Assembly: GCA_903970445.1 (NCBI GenBank)
Contig: CAJCIP010000058.1
Span: 109,361-173,360 of the forward strand
Source of the DNA: Verrucomicrobia bacterium Tous-C9LFEB
Lineage (GTDB): Bacteria; Acidobacteriota; Terriglobia; Terriglobales; Acidobacteriaceae
Direction: 5' to 3'
Length of the DNA: 64,000 bases
The notes beneath the pieces were generated by a model. That model ran no database searches. It saw only the letters and a program-made list of their open reading frames with translations, and was not told the origin of the DNA. Positions 36,581 through 45,399 of the stretch are shown here, piece by piece (the stretch's first letter is position 1; each line of letters opens with the position of its first letter). Made by a program: the position numbers and the translations under genes.

Positions 36581-38695
36581 ATGGACCTCCTGCAGAAAAT
36601 TCGGACGCTCCCGACCAGCGCCGGCTGCTACCTCTACAAGAACGCCGAGGGGGAAGTCATCTACGTCGGCAAAGCGAAGAATCTGCGCGCGCGTGTCCGC
36701 AGCTACTTCCTGAAGGCGACCCAAGCCAACAATGCGAAAACCGGCTCGCTGATGCGCGAGGCCGTGGATCTGGAATACATCACGGTCGCGAACGAACGCG
36801 AAGCTCTGGCGCTTGAAAACAACCTGATCAAGCAGCGCAAGCCGCGCTTTAATATCCTGCTGCGCGACGACAAGACCTACCCCTACATCAAGCTCACGCT
36901 GACGGACCGGCACCCGAAGGTGTTCGTTACGCGGCGGCTGCGCAAGGATGGCGGCGCCTACTTCGGCCCGTACTTTCCAGGCAATCTCGCACATCGCTTA
37001 GTTGACGTCATCCACCGCAGCTTTCTCATCCCAAGCTGCAAGGTCGACCTGAACCGCTACCATCCGCGCGCCTGCCTCCAGTACTACATCAAGCGCTGCC
37101 TCGGCCCGTGCGTCGAAGGACTCGTTTCGAAGGACGAATACCGGCAGGTAATACGCGATGTGCAACTCTTCCTCGAAGGCAAACCCAACGAGTTGGAAGA
37201 GCGGCTCACGCAGCGCATGGCAGGGGCTGCCGAGAACATGCAGTTCGAGCTCGCGGCGCGGCTGCGCGACCAGATCATCACCGTGCAGCAGGCCGGTGAA
37301 CGGCAGCGCATCGCGTCCGCTGACTCTGACGACGCTGATGTGTTCGGATTCCACTTCGAAAATGACATGCTTGCCGTCAATCTCTTCCACATGCGCGGCG
37401 GCAAGATCGTCGATCGCCGCGACATGTTCTGGGAGGATCTGCCGGACTTCGAAGCAGAAACAACGGCATCGTTGGCGGAAGAAGATGACGATGCGACGGA
37501 CCTCGTGAATGAGGAACGGCTTGAGCCCAATCCTGCATATGCCGCCCCAGAAGTAGTAGGCGACACTGATGCTGCAGAGCAACACTCCGTGCTGGCATCA
37601 CCGTTCGAGGAAGACCTGCCGCATGGTGAGGTCATCGCGGAATGCTGCGATGTGTCGGCGAATGTAGCCGGCCTGCCGACAGACGAGCCTGCCTTTTCAC
37701 CGGCTGCATTCTTCTCCGCGCTGTTGAAGCAGCTTTATCTCGATCAGGCCTACGTCCCGAAGCACATCTACGTCCCTGTAGATTTCCCTGACCGCGCACT
37801 CCTTGCGGACGCCCTGCGCGAGAAGTCCGGTCACAAAATTGAGATCGCTGCACCGCAACGCGGAGATAAACGATCTCTGGTGGATCTTGTCTGCCAAAAC
37901 GCGAAGCAGTCCTACGATCAACGCTTCCGCGTGATGCAGCCGAGCATTCGCAATATGCAAGAGGCACTGCAAGAGGCGCTCACTCTGCCAGAAATACCTG
38001 AGCGCATTGAGTGCTTCGACATCTCGCACATCCAGGGAGCCGAGACCGTCGCCTCGATGGTCGTGTGGGAAAAAGGCGCGATGAAGAAGGCCGACTACCG
38101 CAAGTTCCAGGTCAAGACAGTTACAGGTGTCGATGACTTCGCCAGCATGCGCGAGATTGTCACGCGGCGCTACACCAGGTTTGCGAATGGCGCCAAGCCT
38201 ATGGGCAAAGATGCAGTTCTGCCCTCGCTCGTGCTCATCGACGGCGGCCTTGGTCAGTTACATGCAGCCGCAGACGCGCTCGAAGAGCTCGGTCTCACAA
38301 CTCAGCCACTAGCTTCGATCGCGAAACGCGAAGAAATCATCTATGTGCACGGCCAGGAGGACGATCCCATCGTGCTCGACCGCCGCTCGCCCATCCTGCA
38401 CGTCATCCAGAAAATCCGCGACGAGTCACACCGCTTCGCCATCGGCTACCACCGCAAGCGCCGCGAGATGCGCGACCGCGTCAGCGAGTTGGACGAAATC
38501 CCCGGCGTGGGTCCCACAACACGACAGCGATTGCTCACCCACTTTGGCTCCGTGCGCGCCCTGAAGCAGGCCGCGGAAAAGAACCCCGATGCGCTGCTTG
38601 CCGTAGCTAACAAGGCCACCGCCGAAAAGATCAGGCAATTCTTTGCGAACGAAATTCAACTTGTTCAACCGGAACTGGTCATTTTAAACGATTGA
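36581..38695 (+). CDS. uvrC: Excinuclease ABC subunit C
   Basis: 704 residues against about 600-620 usually. The GIY-YIG nuclease domain (AGCYLYKNAEGEVIYVGKAKNLRARV) is first, then a UVR motif (MQFELAARLRDQI). The RNase H-like second nuclease domain (ECFDISHIQGAETVASMVVW, LVLIDGGLGQLHAA) precedes a C-terminal helix-hairpin-helix (IPGVGPTTRQRLLTHFGS). UvrC makes both incisions in nucleotide excision repair. An acidic low-complexity stretch of about 80 residues (near 285-370, starting after DLPDFEAETT) is additional. The gene is preceded by a DUF3311 frame, with no uvrA/B nearby. Confidence 0.96.
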   Translation: MDLLQKIRTLPTSAGCYLYKNAEGEVIYVGKAKNLRARVRSYFLKATQANNAKTGSLMREAVDLEYITVANEREALALENNLIKQRKPRFNILLRDDKTYPYIKLTLTDRHPKVFVTRRLRKDGGAYFGPYFPGNLAHRLVDVIHRSFLIPSCKVDLNRYHPRACLQYYIKRCLGPCVEGLVSKDEYRQVIRDVQLFLEGKPNELEERLTQRMAGAAENMQFELAARLRDQIITVQQAGERQRIASADSDDADVFGFHFENDMLAVNLFHMRGGKIVDRRDMFWEDLPDFEAETTASLAEEDDDATDLVNEERLEPNPAYAAPEVVGDTDAAEQHSVLASPFEEDLPHGEVIAECCDVSANVAGLPTDEPAFSPAAFFSALLKQLYLDQAYVPKHIYVPVDFPDRALLADALREKSGHKIEIAAPQRGDKRSLVDLVCQNAKQSYDQRFRVMQPSIRNMQEALQEALTLPEIPERIECFDISHIQGAETVASMVVWEKGAMKKADYRKFQVKTVTGVDDFASMREIVTRRYTRFANGAKPMGKDAVLPSLVLIDGGLGQLHAAADALEELGLTTQPLASIAKREEIIYVHGQEDDPIVLDRRSPILHVIQKIRDESHRFAIGYHRKRREMRDRVSELDEIPGVGPTTRQRLLTHFGSVRALKQAAEKNPDALLAVANKATAEKIRQFFANEIQLVQPELVILND

Positions 38696-38699
38696 CTAG

Positions 38700-39608
38700 C
38701 TACTGGGAGTCGGTACCGCCAAAAGTGTTGCAGCTCTTCGGGTCCCCACTCTCAAAACCCTTCTTGAACCAGGTTTGTCGCTGCGCGGACGATCCATGTG
38801 TCCAGCTTTCCGGGCTGACAGCGCGACCGCTCATCTTTTGCAGATGATCGTCGCCCACCGCCGCCGCCGCGCTGAGCGCGTTGTCGATGTCGCCAGGATC
38901 AACAATGTGGCGCTCCTGCGCCGAGTGTGCCCAGACTCCCGCGTAGCAGTCGGCCTGGAGTTCCACGTCGACCGACAAGTGGTTCTGCTGACTGGGCTGT
39001 TGCTGCTCAAACAGCCGAACCTTCTTCTCAGTGCCGACAAGGTTCTGCACGTGGTGCCCAAGCTCGTGCGCGATCACATACGCCTGCGCAAAATCAGCCG
39101 TGCTGCCACCAAACTTCTTCAACTCGTCCCAGAAGTCGAGGTCGATATAAACCTTCTGGTCCGCCGGGCAGTAAAACGGCCCCGTGGAAGCCTGCGCCGT
39201 GCCGCAGCCGGAATACGTCGACCCGCGAAACAGCACCAGCTTCGCGTGCGTGTACTGCCGCCCCTTCTTCTCGAAGATGGCCGTCCATGTCTTCTGAACG
39301 TCGTCGAGCGTGAAAGAGATGAGCTGCGCATCGCGATCTTCAGAAGCGGAGTGCTGATGCGGCCCGCTGCTCTGCATCTGCTGCGTGCGCACTGGCGCTT
39401 GCGTGCCGCCTCCGCCGAAGAATCCGCCGAGGAAGTTGCGCCCGAACAACAGGCTCAGAATTGCCAGGATGATGAAGCCGCCTATGCCCAGGCCGCCGCC
39501 ACCAATTCCACCGCCGCCAAAACCGAATCCGCCGCCTCCACCACCGCCGCCGGAATCATCGCGGCGATCTTCGACATCGTTGCTCAGGCCTCCCGGCGTC
39601 CATTCCAT
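38700..39608 (-). CDS. Neutral zinc metallopeptidase (YpfJ/KPN_02809 type)
   Basis: 302 residues. A Gly-rich N-terminus (residues 20-75, with one membrane helix IIGGFIILAILSLLF-like FIILAILSLLFG) precedes the peptidase domain with zinc motif VIAHELGHHVQ and a later ELQADCYAGVWAH glutamate. Domain start ASEDRDAQLISFTLDDVQKTWTAIFEKKG fits the COG2321 family, whose substrate is unknown. It is anchored by one N-terminal helix. Convergent with uvrC, four bases between stops. Confidence 0.9.
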   Translation of the reverse strand: MEWTPGGLSNDVEDRRDDSGGGGGGGGFGFGGGGIGGGGLGIGGFIILAILSLLFGRNFLGGFFGGGGTQAPVRTQQMQSSGPHQHSASEDRDAQLISFTLDDVQKTWTAIFEKKGRQYTHAKLVLFRGSTYSGCGTAQASTGPFYCPADQKVYIDLDFWDELKKFGGSTADFAQAYVIAHELGHHVQNLVGTEKKVRLFEQQQPSQQNHLSVDVELQADCYAGVWAHSAQERHIVDPGDIDNALSAAAAVGDDHLQKMSGRAVSPESWTHGSSAQRQTWFKKGFESGDPKSCNTFGGTDSQ

Positions 39609-39706
39609 GTTTGCGGCTCCTTCGTGTCAGACGATTGCAGATTCTATGATGCGCCACATGTAAAAGCGGAACTCATCCGCGCATTTCCACGTAACCTGTT
39701 CCCATC

Positions 39707-41302
39707 GTGACCAGTACAACTGTCGTACAGCAGCCAGACCCCACCCTGCGCGCAGCGATCCGAACAGCAGCAATCTTTGCTGCGGTGAAGCTTTTGTTGA
39801 CCTTCGCGCTCACGCTGTACACGCAGCATATCGGTTACAGCTACTTCCGCGACGAGTTCTACTACATCGCGTGCGGACGGCACCTCGCCTGGGGCTATGT
39901 CGATCACGGCCCAGTAGTCGCTGTGCAGGCGCGTTTGGGCGAAATCTTGTTTGGCGATTCAGTATTTGCCATTCGTATTCTGTCCGCTGCCGCAGGCGCA
40001 GTGATGATCTTCCTTTGTGGCCTGATCGCATGGGCGCTTGGTGGACGCAGACCCTCACAGTCGCTGGCGACGATGGCACTCATCTGCGCCCCGCAATTCA
40101 TCGGCACGGACGGCTTCTTATCCATGAACTCCTTTGAGCCGATGTTCTGGATGGGCTGCGTGCTGGCGTTGCTGATGATGCTGCGCGGGCGCTCGGAGCG
40201 CCTGTGGTGGCTCATTTTCGGTTTCAGCGCAGGCATCGGCATGTTGAACAAGCCGTCGATGGTGTTCTTCCTCTTCGCGCTAGGCATTGGTTTGTTGTGC
40301 ACTCCTCAACGTCAGCTGCTGTTCACGCGCTGGGCAGCCTTCGGCATCGCTCTGCTGATTTCGATCCCTGTCCCCTATCTGCTTTGGCAGTGGCACAATC
40401 ATTGGCCGCTGCTTGAATTCCTGGAGAATGGTCGCCGGCACGGAAAGAACGTGATCGTGCCGATTCTGCCGTTCACGATTACGCAGATTCTCGATATGCA
40501 TCCCGTCAACGTGGTGATTTGGGGCACGGGCGTGGTTGCACTGCTGCGCGGAAAGAGCATGATGCGCGCCCGCTGGCTCGGCATCACTTATTTAGTCTTT
40601 TTCGCGCTGATGTTTGCCATGCATGCCAAGGACTATTATCTCGCCGGTATTTATCCGGCGATGATTGCCGCAGGTGCTGTCGCTTGGGAGCATCGCTTCG
40701 CAGCTTCACGCGGCGTGCGGATGAATAGCGTGTTCGCGTTCCCTGTGTACACAACCATTCTGATCATCACATCGATTCTGATTCTGCCGATGTCTTCGCC
40801 CGTGCTGAAGCCGGAGATGTGGGTGCGTTACACGCGCGCAATGAAGCTTTCACACCCGGAGCAGGAACACTTTGCCAGCACCGCACTCCCACAGTTCTTC
40901 GCTGACCGTTTCGGTTGGCAGCAGGAGCTCAACATCGTGAGCGCGACCTACGCCAGGCTTTCTGAGGAGGACAAGAAACGAGTGTGCGTGTTCGCCGGCA
41001 ACTATGGAGAAGCGGGCGCGCTGCAGTTTCTCGGCCCAGTCGAAGGCAAACCGTTGCCGCGGGTGATCTCAGGCCAGAATAATTACTGGCTCTGGGGCAT
41101 GCAGGGCTGCACGGGCGACCTCGTCATCGCCGTCATTTACGACACGCCGGAAGAACTTGCGCCGAAGTATGAACATGTTGAGATCGTCGGCAGAATGGAC
41201 GACCCGTGGAGCATGTCCTTTGAGCACCGCAACATCTATCTTCTTCGAGGACGCAAGCCCACGGCTCCCGTGAACTGGGCCGACGAAAAAGACTACTTCT
41301 GA
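39707..41302 (+). CDS. Glycosyltransferase family 39 (ArnT/PMT-like) membrane protein
   Basis: 531 residues with about ten to twelve membrane helices. The first periplasmic loop has the acidic catalytic motif YFRDEFYYIACGRHLAWGYVDHGP, the D/E pair expected in GT-C enzymes using polyprenyl-linked sugar donors. The soluble tail of about 150 residues follows the last helix. It probably transfers a sugar to lipid A, a protein or another glycan on the outer face of the inner membrane. GTG 39707; the APC permease starts 25 bp beyond. Confidence 0.87.
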   Translation: MTSTTVVQQPDPTLRAAIRTAAIFAAVKLLLTFALTLYTQHIGYSYFRDEFYYIACGRHLAWGYVDHGPVVAVQARLGEILFGDSVFAIRILSAAAGAVMIFLCGLIAWALGGRRPSQSLATMALICAPQFIGTDGFLSMNSFEPMFWMGCVLALLMMLRGRSERLWWLIFGFSAGIGMLNKPSMVFFLFALGIGLLCTPQRQLLFTRWAAFGIALLISIPVPYLLWQWHNHWPLLEFLENGRRHGKNVIVPILPFTITQILDMHPVNVVIWGTGVVALLRGKSMMRARWLGITYLVFFALMFAMHAKDYYLAGIYPAMIAAGAVAWEHRFAASRGVRMNSVFAFPVYTTILIITSILILPMSSPVLKPEMWVRYTRAMKLSHPEQEHFASTALPQFFADRFGWQQELNIVSATYARLSEEDKKRVCVFAGNYGEAGALQFLGPVEGKPLPRVISGQNNYWLWGMQGCTGDLVIAVIYDTPEELAPKYEHVEIVGRMDDPWSMSFEHRNIYLLRGRKPTAPVNWADEKDYF

Positions 41303-41327
41303 CGCGCGTGCTACCCTCCAGCAATCC

Positions 41328-42689
41328 ATGCAGGCAGAGTCCACCAAAGGCGATCTCCCACGGGTTCTAAATACGACCCACGCCACGGCCATCGTGGTTG
41401 GCATCATCATCGGGTCGGGCATTTTTCTTGTGCCACGCGAGATGATGGCCGCAGTCGGCAGTTCTGCTGCCGTGTACGCAGCATGGATCACCGGCGGCCT
41501 GCTGTCCCTCTTCGGCGCGATGAGCTATGCCGAGATCGCCGCAATGAAACCACGAGTCGGCGGCGAGTACGCCTTCCTTCGCGATGCGTACGGTGACACC
41601 GTTGCATTTCTTTACACGTGGACGTGGATCACCATCGCGAAGCCCGCGTCCATCGCAACCATCGCTGCGGGTCTGATGCGTGTGCTTGGAACATTTCCGG
41701 CCTTCAGCTTTCTTACGCGGCCTGCATTCACGCATCTTCTGTGGAGCCAGGTCATGGCGATCGGCGCGACGTGGCTCATCACCGCGTTGAACATCGTTAG
41801 CACGCGTGAGTCAGCCAACGTGCAGACCCTGCTTACGTGGCTGAAGGTGCTGATGATCCTTGTCATCGCAGGCTTCTGCTTTGCAGGATTAGGTCACGGA
41901 ACGTGGCACAACTTCAGCACCATGTACTTCGGCGCGCGCGGGGGTTTTGCCGGCTTTATGGTCGCGCTGATCGCCGCGCTCTGGGCGTATGACGGCTGGT
42001 CAGATGTTTCGCAGATGGCGGGCGAAGTGAAAGAGCCGCAGCGGGCTTTGCCTATCGCTCTCGTTGGTGGAGTCGCTGTAGTCGGCGGCCTTTACATGTT
42101 GACCAATGCAGCCATTCAGTACGTTCTGCCCGCCGCCGCCGTTGCCGCATCTGACCGGCCGGCTGCGGACGCCATGCGCATCGTTGCGGGACATGCGGGA
42201 GTTGCGCTCGTATCTATCGGCATGGCGGTCAGCATCTGCGCGACGTTCGTGGGCAGCTCGCTTTCCGGTGCCCGCGTGCCGTTCGCGGCGGCTCGCGACA
42301 GGCTCTTCCCATCGGCGCTCGCGGCCATTCATCCCCGGTTTCACACGCCTGCTGCAAGCCTCATCTTGCAGGCCGTGCTTAGTTCCTTGCTGCTGCTAGC
42401 CATCGGGAAATTTCAGGCGCTCTTCTCGCTGGCAATCTTCTCGGAGTGGCTCTTTTACGCGCTGACGGCGGCGACGGTCTTTGTCTTCCGTCGCAGGGAA
42501 CCGGATGCGCCTCGGCCGTATCGCGTGACGGGCTACCCAGTGGTGCCCGCGCTGTTCATCATGGCCGCGGTGGTGCTGCTGGTGTTCAGCTTCGTCGATC
42601 AGCCTCTCCATTCGGCTATCGGAGCGGGAGTGATTTTCTGTGGTCTTCCCGTATACATGTTGACCAAGCCGAAAAGATCCTCGGTCTGA
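41328..42689 (+). CDS. APC-family amino acid permease (LAT-like)
   Basis: 453 residues with about 12 membrane helices. The first helix contains the family motif IIIGSGIFLVPREMM, helix 2-3 AMSYAEIAAMKPRVGGEYAFLRDAYG and helix 6 AALWAYDGWSDVSQMAGEVKEPQRALP. These are characteristic of the L-type amino acid transporter branch. It probably imports or exchanges amino acids at the inner membrane. It is 25 bp downstream of the glycosyltransferase gene, so the two may form an operon, though no functional link is evident. Confidence 0.92.
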   Translation: MQAESTKGDLPRVLNTTHATAIVVGIIIGSGIFLVPREMMAAVGSSAAVYAAWITGGLLSLFGAMSYAEIAAMKPRVGGEYAFLRDAYGDTVAFLYTWTWITIAKPASIATIAAGLMRVLGTFPAFSFLTRPAFTHLLWSQVMAIGATWLITALNIVSTRESANVQTLLTWLKVLMILVIAGFCFAGLGHGTWHNFSTMYFGARGGFAGFMVALIAALWAYDGWSDVSQMAGEVKEPQRALPIALVGGVAVVGGLYMLTNAAIQYVLPAAAVAASDRPAADAMRIVAGHAGVALVSIGMAVSICATFVGSSLSGARVPFAAARDRLFPSALAAIHPRFHTPAASLILQAVLSSLLLLAIGKFQALFSLAIFSEWLFYALTAATVFVFRRREPDAPRPYRVTGYPVVPALFIMAAVVLLVFSFVDQPLHSAIGAGVIFCGLPVYMLTKPKRSSV

Positions 42690-42701
42690 ACAGTCGGCGC
42701 T

Positions 42702-42992
42702 CTAACCTGCTGCTTTTGCTGTCTTCGGCTGGCGTTTAATCCAGGATCGAAGCGCTTCATCGGCTCGCGTCTGCCAGCCGTCGCCCATCGCTCGCAGATC
42801 ATCGGCGACATCTTTTGAAAGCCGAATAGAAACCGGTACCTTCTTAGGAGCCACTTGCGGTCCGCGCTTGCGGCTGGAAAGCTTTGCCTGCAAAGATTCT
42901 GGCAAGTCGCTGAAGCGCATCGAACGAGCGAACTTCTCCGCCGTCCACTCCGGATTCTCCGCGTAAATCCGTTCAGAAATTTTCTTTGTCAT
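42702..42992 (-). CDS. brnA: BrnA-type antitoxin
   Basis: 96 residues. The N-terminal ENPEWTAEKFARSMRFSDLPESL and C-terminal ribbon-helix-helix VPVSIRLSKDVADDLRAMGDGWQTRADEALRSWI match BrnA antitoxins, which neutralise the BrnT ribonuclease and repress their own operon. ATG 42992 (20-base overlap with the toxin end) gives the usual N-terminal length; ATG 43010 with GGAAAG upstream is an alternative adding six residues. Confidence 0.87.
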   Translation of the reverse strand: MTKKISERIYAENPEWTAEKFARSMRFSDLPESLQAKLSSRKRGPQVAPKKVPVSIRLSKDVADDLRAMGDGWQTRADEALRSWIKRQPKTAKAAG

Positions 42993-43245
42993 AGCGCCTA
43001 CTTTCTTCATTTGTAGCTTTCCGAAGGCTAATAGCGCGTAAGGTCTCGCCGACTTCTGTGAAAGTCAACGCGAATAGCCTCGCGTCTAAGAAACCAATCG
43101 CGTTCCACCGAAGTTCTCCATAATCCTTGCTGTCGTCGACATCGAAATATGCCGACCCGAGATCAAAGTCAGCCGCTCGCGCAAGTGATATCCCATGCTT
43201 TCTAAGGTTCGCTACGTCCTTCTTCGGGTCGAAGGTAATCTCCAC
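42973..43245 (-). CDS. brnT: BrnT-type ribonuclease toxin
   Basis: 90 residues. The pattern ITFDPKKDVANLRKHGISLARAADFD with RWNAIGFLDARLFALTFTEVGETLRAISLRKATNEESRRYD is characteristic of BrnT, a RelE-fold toxin that cleaves RNA. The catalytic-surface Arg/Lys residues near the C-terminus (ISLRKAT, SRRYD) are present. GTG start 43245. Toxin-first order and the overlap with brnA are typical of the operon. It diverges from ksgA with 54 bp between starts. Confidence 0.88.
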   Translation of the reverse strand: MEITFDPKKDVANLRKHGISLARAADFDLGSAYFDVDDSKDYGELRWNAIGFLDARLFALTFTEVGETLRAISLRKATNEESRRYDKENF

Positions 43246-43299
43246 CTAGCAAATCGTACATACAGAAAGCTGCTTTGGACAACAGGATACGATCTTGCA

Positions 43300-44115
43300 G
43301 TGCCCAGGAAGCCAAAACTAGGCCAGAATTTTCTGGCGGATGACGCCGCATGTCTTCGCATCGCGGAAGCGATGGGCGACACACGAGAACGGACGGTAGT
43401 AGAAATCGGCCCGGGACATGGCGCGATCACCAACCTCCTTGTTCCGCGGTGCGCGCGCCTGCATTGCGTTGAGTTCGATCCGGTCCTTGCGCGAGAGCTC
43501 AGTTTCCGCTTCAAAAACGATTCACACGTGACGGTCCATCACGCGGACATCCTGCTATTCGATTTCAGCAGCGTAGCCGATGTGTCACATCCGCTAGACG
43601 TCCTTGGCAATCTGCCCTACTACATCACCTCAGACATCCTGCTGCATCTCTTCGCGGCTGCTCGGGCGGGTATCGTCAAGCGAGCGGTGCTGATGATGCA
43701 ACGCGAAGTAGCAGAACGGATTGCTTCGCCCCCGGGTCACAGCGAGTACGGCGCTTTGTCCGCATTCACTCAACTGCACGCGCATGTAAGCAATCTATTC
43801 ACATTGCCGCCGAGTGCTTTCTCACCGCCGCCCGATGTGTACTCCACCGTGCTTCGACTGGACTTCGCTCCTCGCTTCGATGAACTGCGGGTGGACGCGA
43901 ATGGCTTCAACGCGTTTCTCCGCTCGACCTTTGCGCAGAAGCGCAAGACTTTGGCGAACAACCTGCGCAATGCCGGCTACGGCACAGAAATACTCGCACC
44001 GGCCTGGCCCGCGGACTTGCCGCCGCAGGTGCGTGCGGAAGCGGCCACGCTGGAACAGATGGCAGATCTCTATCGCGCGCTGTCAGCCGCGGGCGGGGGG
44101 ACACCAGCTTCCTGA
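43300..44115 (+). CDS. ksgA: 16S rRNA (adenine1518/1519-N6)-dimethyltransferase
   Basis: 271 residues, the usual length. The opening PRKPKLGQNFLAD, motif I VVEIGPGHGAIT and the catalytic motif IV NLPYYITSD define RsmA/KsgA, which dimethylates two adenines in the 3' hairpin of 16S rRNA late in small-subunit assembly. GTG 43300 is chosen since homology starts there; the frame is open upstream. The last 46 bases overlap a convergent gene (44070-44777), so their messages are antisense to each other at their ends. Confidence 0.95.
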   Translation: MPRKPKLGQNFLADDAACLRIAEAMGDTRERTVVEIGPGHGAITNLLVPRCARLHCVEFDPVLARELSFRFKNDSHVTVHHADILLFDFSSVADVSHPLDVLGNLPYYITSDILLHLFAAARAGIVKRAVLMMQREVAERIASPPGHSEYGALSAFTQLHAHVSNLFTLPPSAFSPPPDVYSTVLRLDFAPRFDELRVDANGFNAFLRSTFAQKRKTLANNLRNAGYGTEILAPAWPADLPPQVRAEAATLEQMADLYRALSAAGGGTPAS

Positions 44116-44777
44116 AGCAGCCGAGCCGCCTTGCGCTGCACGCGTTCCATCAACCGATCATCCTCGGCAATGGATTGCAGCACCGGAGCAATGTTCTCTA
44201 TCTCAGACGCGCGACCGGCCTTCACTTCTAAAACAAACGCATCGATCTCTGCATCCAGAGCGAGGCGATCGTAGCGATGCTTCTGAGCGAGCCGTTCGCC
44301 GGCCTGCATGGTCTGCGCGATAGCCAGAAAGGCGTCCGCAAGGGCATTCAGCGAATCGTTATCGGAGAAATTGAAAGTGCAAGTGGCCTTTGCACTTCCT
44401 CCACCACCTTCATAGCTCACGGTTTTCCGGCCTGTCTCGGCAATGTGTTTCATCTTCGTTTCGCATTTTCCCGCACGAACAACCGGGTAAGCCGCCGTCA
44501 ACTTTGTTTGTAGGCCGGCACTTACGTGAATCGGTTCACTAGGGGTCGCAGTCTTCGAAGCAGAGGAGCCGGTGTATACCCCAGAACCATCCGCATGCAC
44601 CTCAATCGTCCAGCGAGGAACAGCCAAGCCGGCTCGGTTGAACTCGAACGTAGCCGCGCGGAAGTCTGAAGGAGTACTCGTCACGGCCTGATGGAAGATC
44701 GAAGCAGCTTGTACTTTACCCAGCGTGGATCCGAAGAAGATGACTGCCAAAACGGCAGTCGACCAGAATTGGCTCAC
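44070..44777 (-). CDS. Secreted protein of unknown function (downstream of ruvC)
   Basis: 235 residues. A signal peptide (about 1-25, ending KVQAAS) precedes a beta-rich region (FEFNRAGLAVPRWTIEVHADGSGVYTG) and a C-terminal Ala/Glu/Arg-rich helical region. An internal CETKMKH and ATCTF pair could form one disulfide. No family recognised. GTG 44777 overlaps the ruvC stop (GTGA), so it is translated from the ruvC transcript. It overlaps ksgA tail-to-tail. Confidence 0.7.
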   Translation of the reverse strand: MSQFWSTAVLAVIFFGSTLGKVQAASIFHQAVTSTPSDFRAATFEFNRAGLAVPRWTIEVHADGSGVYTGSSASKTATPSEPIHVSAGLQTKLTAAYPVVRAGKCETKMKHIAETGRKTVSYEGGGGSAKATCTFNFSDNDSLNALADAFLAIAQTMQAGERLAQKHRYDRLALDAEIDAFVLEVKAGRASEIENIAPVLQSIAEDDRLMERVQRKAARLLQEAGVPPPAADSAR

Positions 44778-45283
44778 CGGCGAAGGCTTTCCGCTGTTTG
44801 CGCATGGTGAATGTGGCAGATAGCAATCGCCAGCGCGTCCGCTGCGTCTGGGGTTTTCGGAGCATTGGAAAGATCAAGCAGGCGCGTCACCATAAATTGC
44901 ACTTGCTCCTTCGCAGCCAGACCGTAGCCGACCACGGCGCTTTTGATCGACAGCGGCGCATATTCCGCAACGGAAACACCACAGTTCGCGGCTGCCAGCA
45001 TGGCGACTCCACGCACCTGCCCAAGCTTCAGCGCGCTTTTCGCGTTCGCCGCGAAGAACACTTCTTCAATCGCCACCACGTGCGGCTGCCATATACCAAT
45101 CAGCGCAGTAAGTTCCGCATACACCTGCGCCAGGCGAACGGGCGTGCGGTCCTTCTTGCTGAGTTTCACGGCGCCTGCGCATAGGTGACGCAGCTTCGGT
45201 AGAGCGGTCGTTTCATCTGTCTCCACCACGCCGTAACCGGTAAATTCCGTGCCGCAATCGATGCCGAACACCCGCATGGGCAT
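44774..45283 (-). CDS. ruvC: Crossover junction endodeoxyribonuclease RuvC
   Basis: 169 residues. The RNase H-like catalytic acids are in FGIDCGTEFTGYG (first Asp), IEEVFFAANAKSALKLGQVRG (Glu) and APKTPDAADALAIAICH (last Asp pair). It resolves Holliday junctions with RuvAB. The usual GIDPG is GIDCG here. ATG 45283 is chosen; ATG 45277 would shorten it by two residues. ruvA and ruvB are not in the window. Confidence 0.95.
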   Translation of the reverse strand: MPMRVFGIDCGTEFTGYGVVETDETTALPKLRHLCAGAVKLSKKDRTPVRLAQVYAELTALIGIWQPHVVAIEEVFFAANAKSALKLGQVRGVAMLAAANCGVSVAEYAPLSIKSAVVGYGLAAKEQVQFMVTRLLDLSNAPKTPDAADALAIAICHIHHAQTAESLRR

Positions 45284-45399
45284 CAGTGTATCTCGCGGTA
45301 AGAGGCGGCAAGCAAAACCAGGCTTACCGAACCAGACCCGTTACAATCAGACGGAGTTTTCCGACTGCAAAGAACGAATCACGAAAGCACCCTTCTGCC

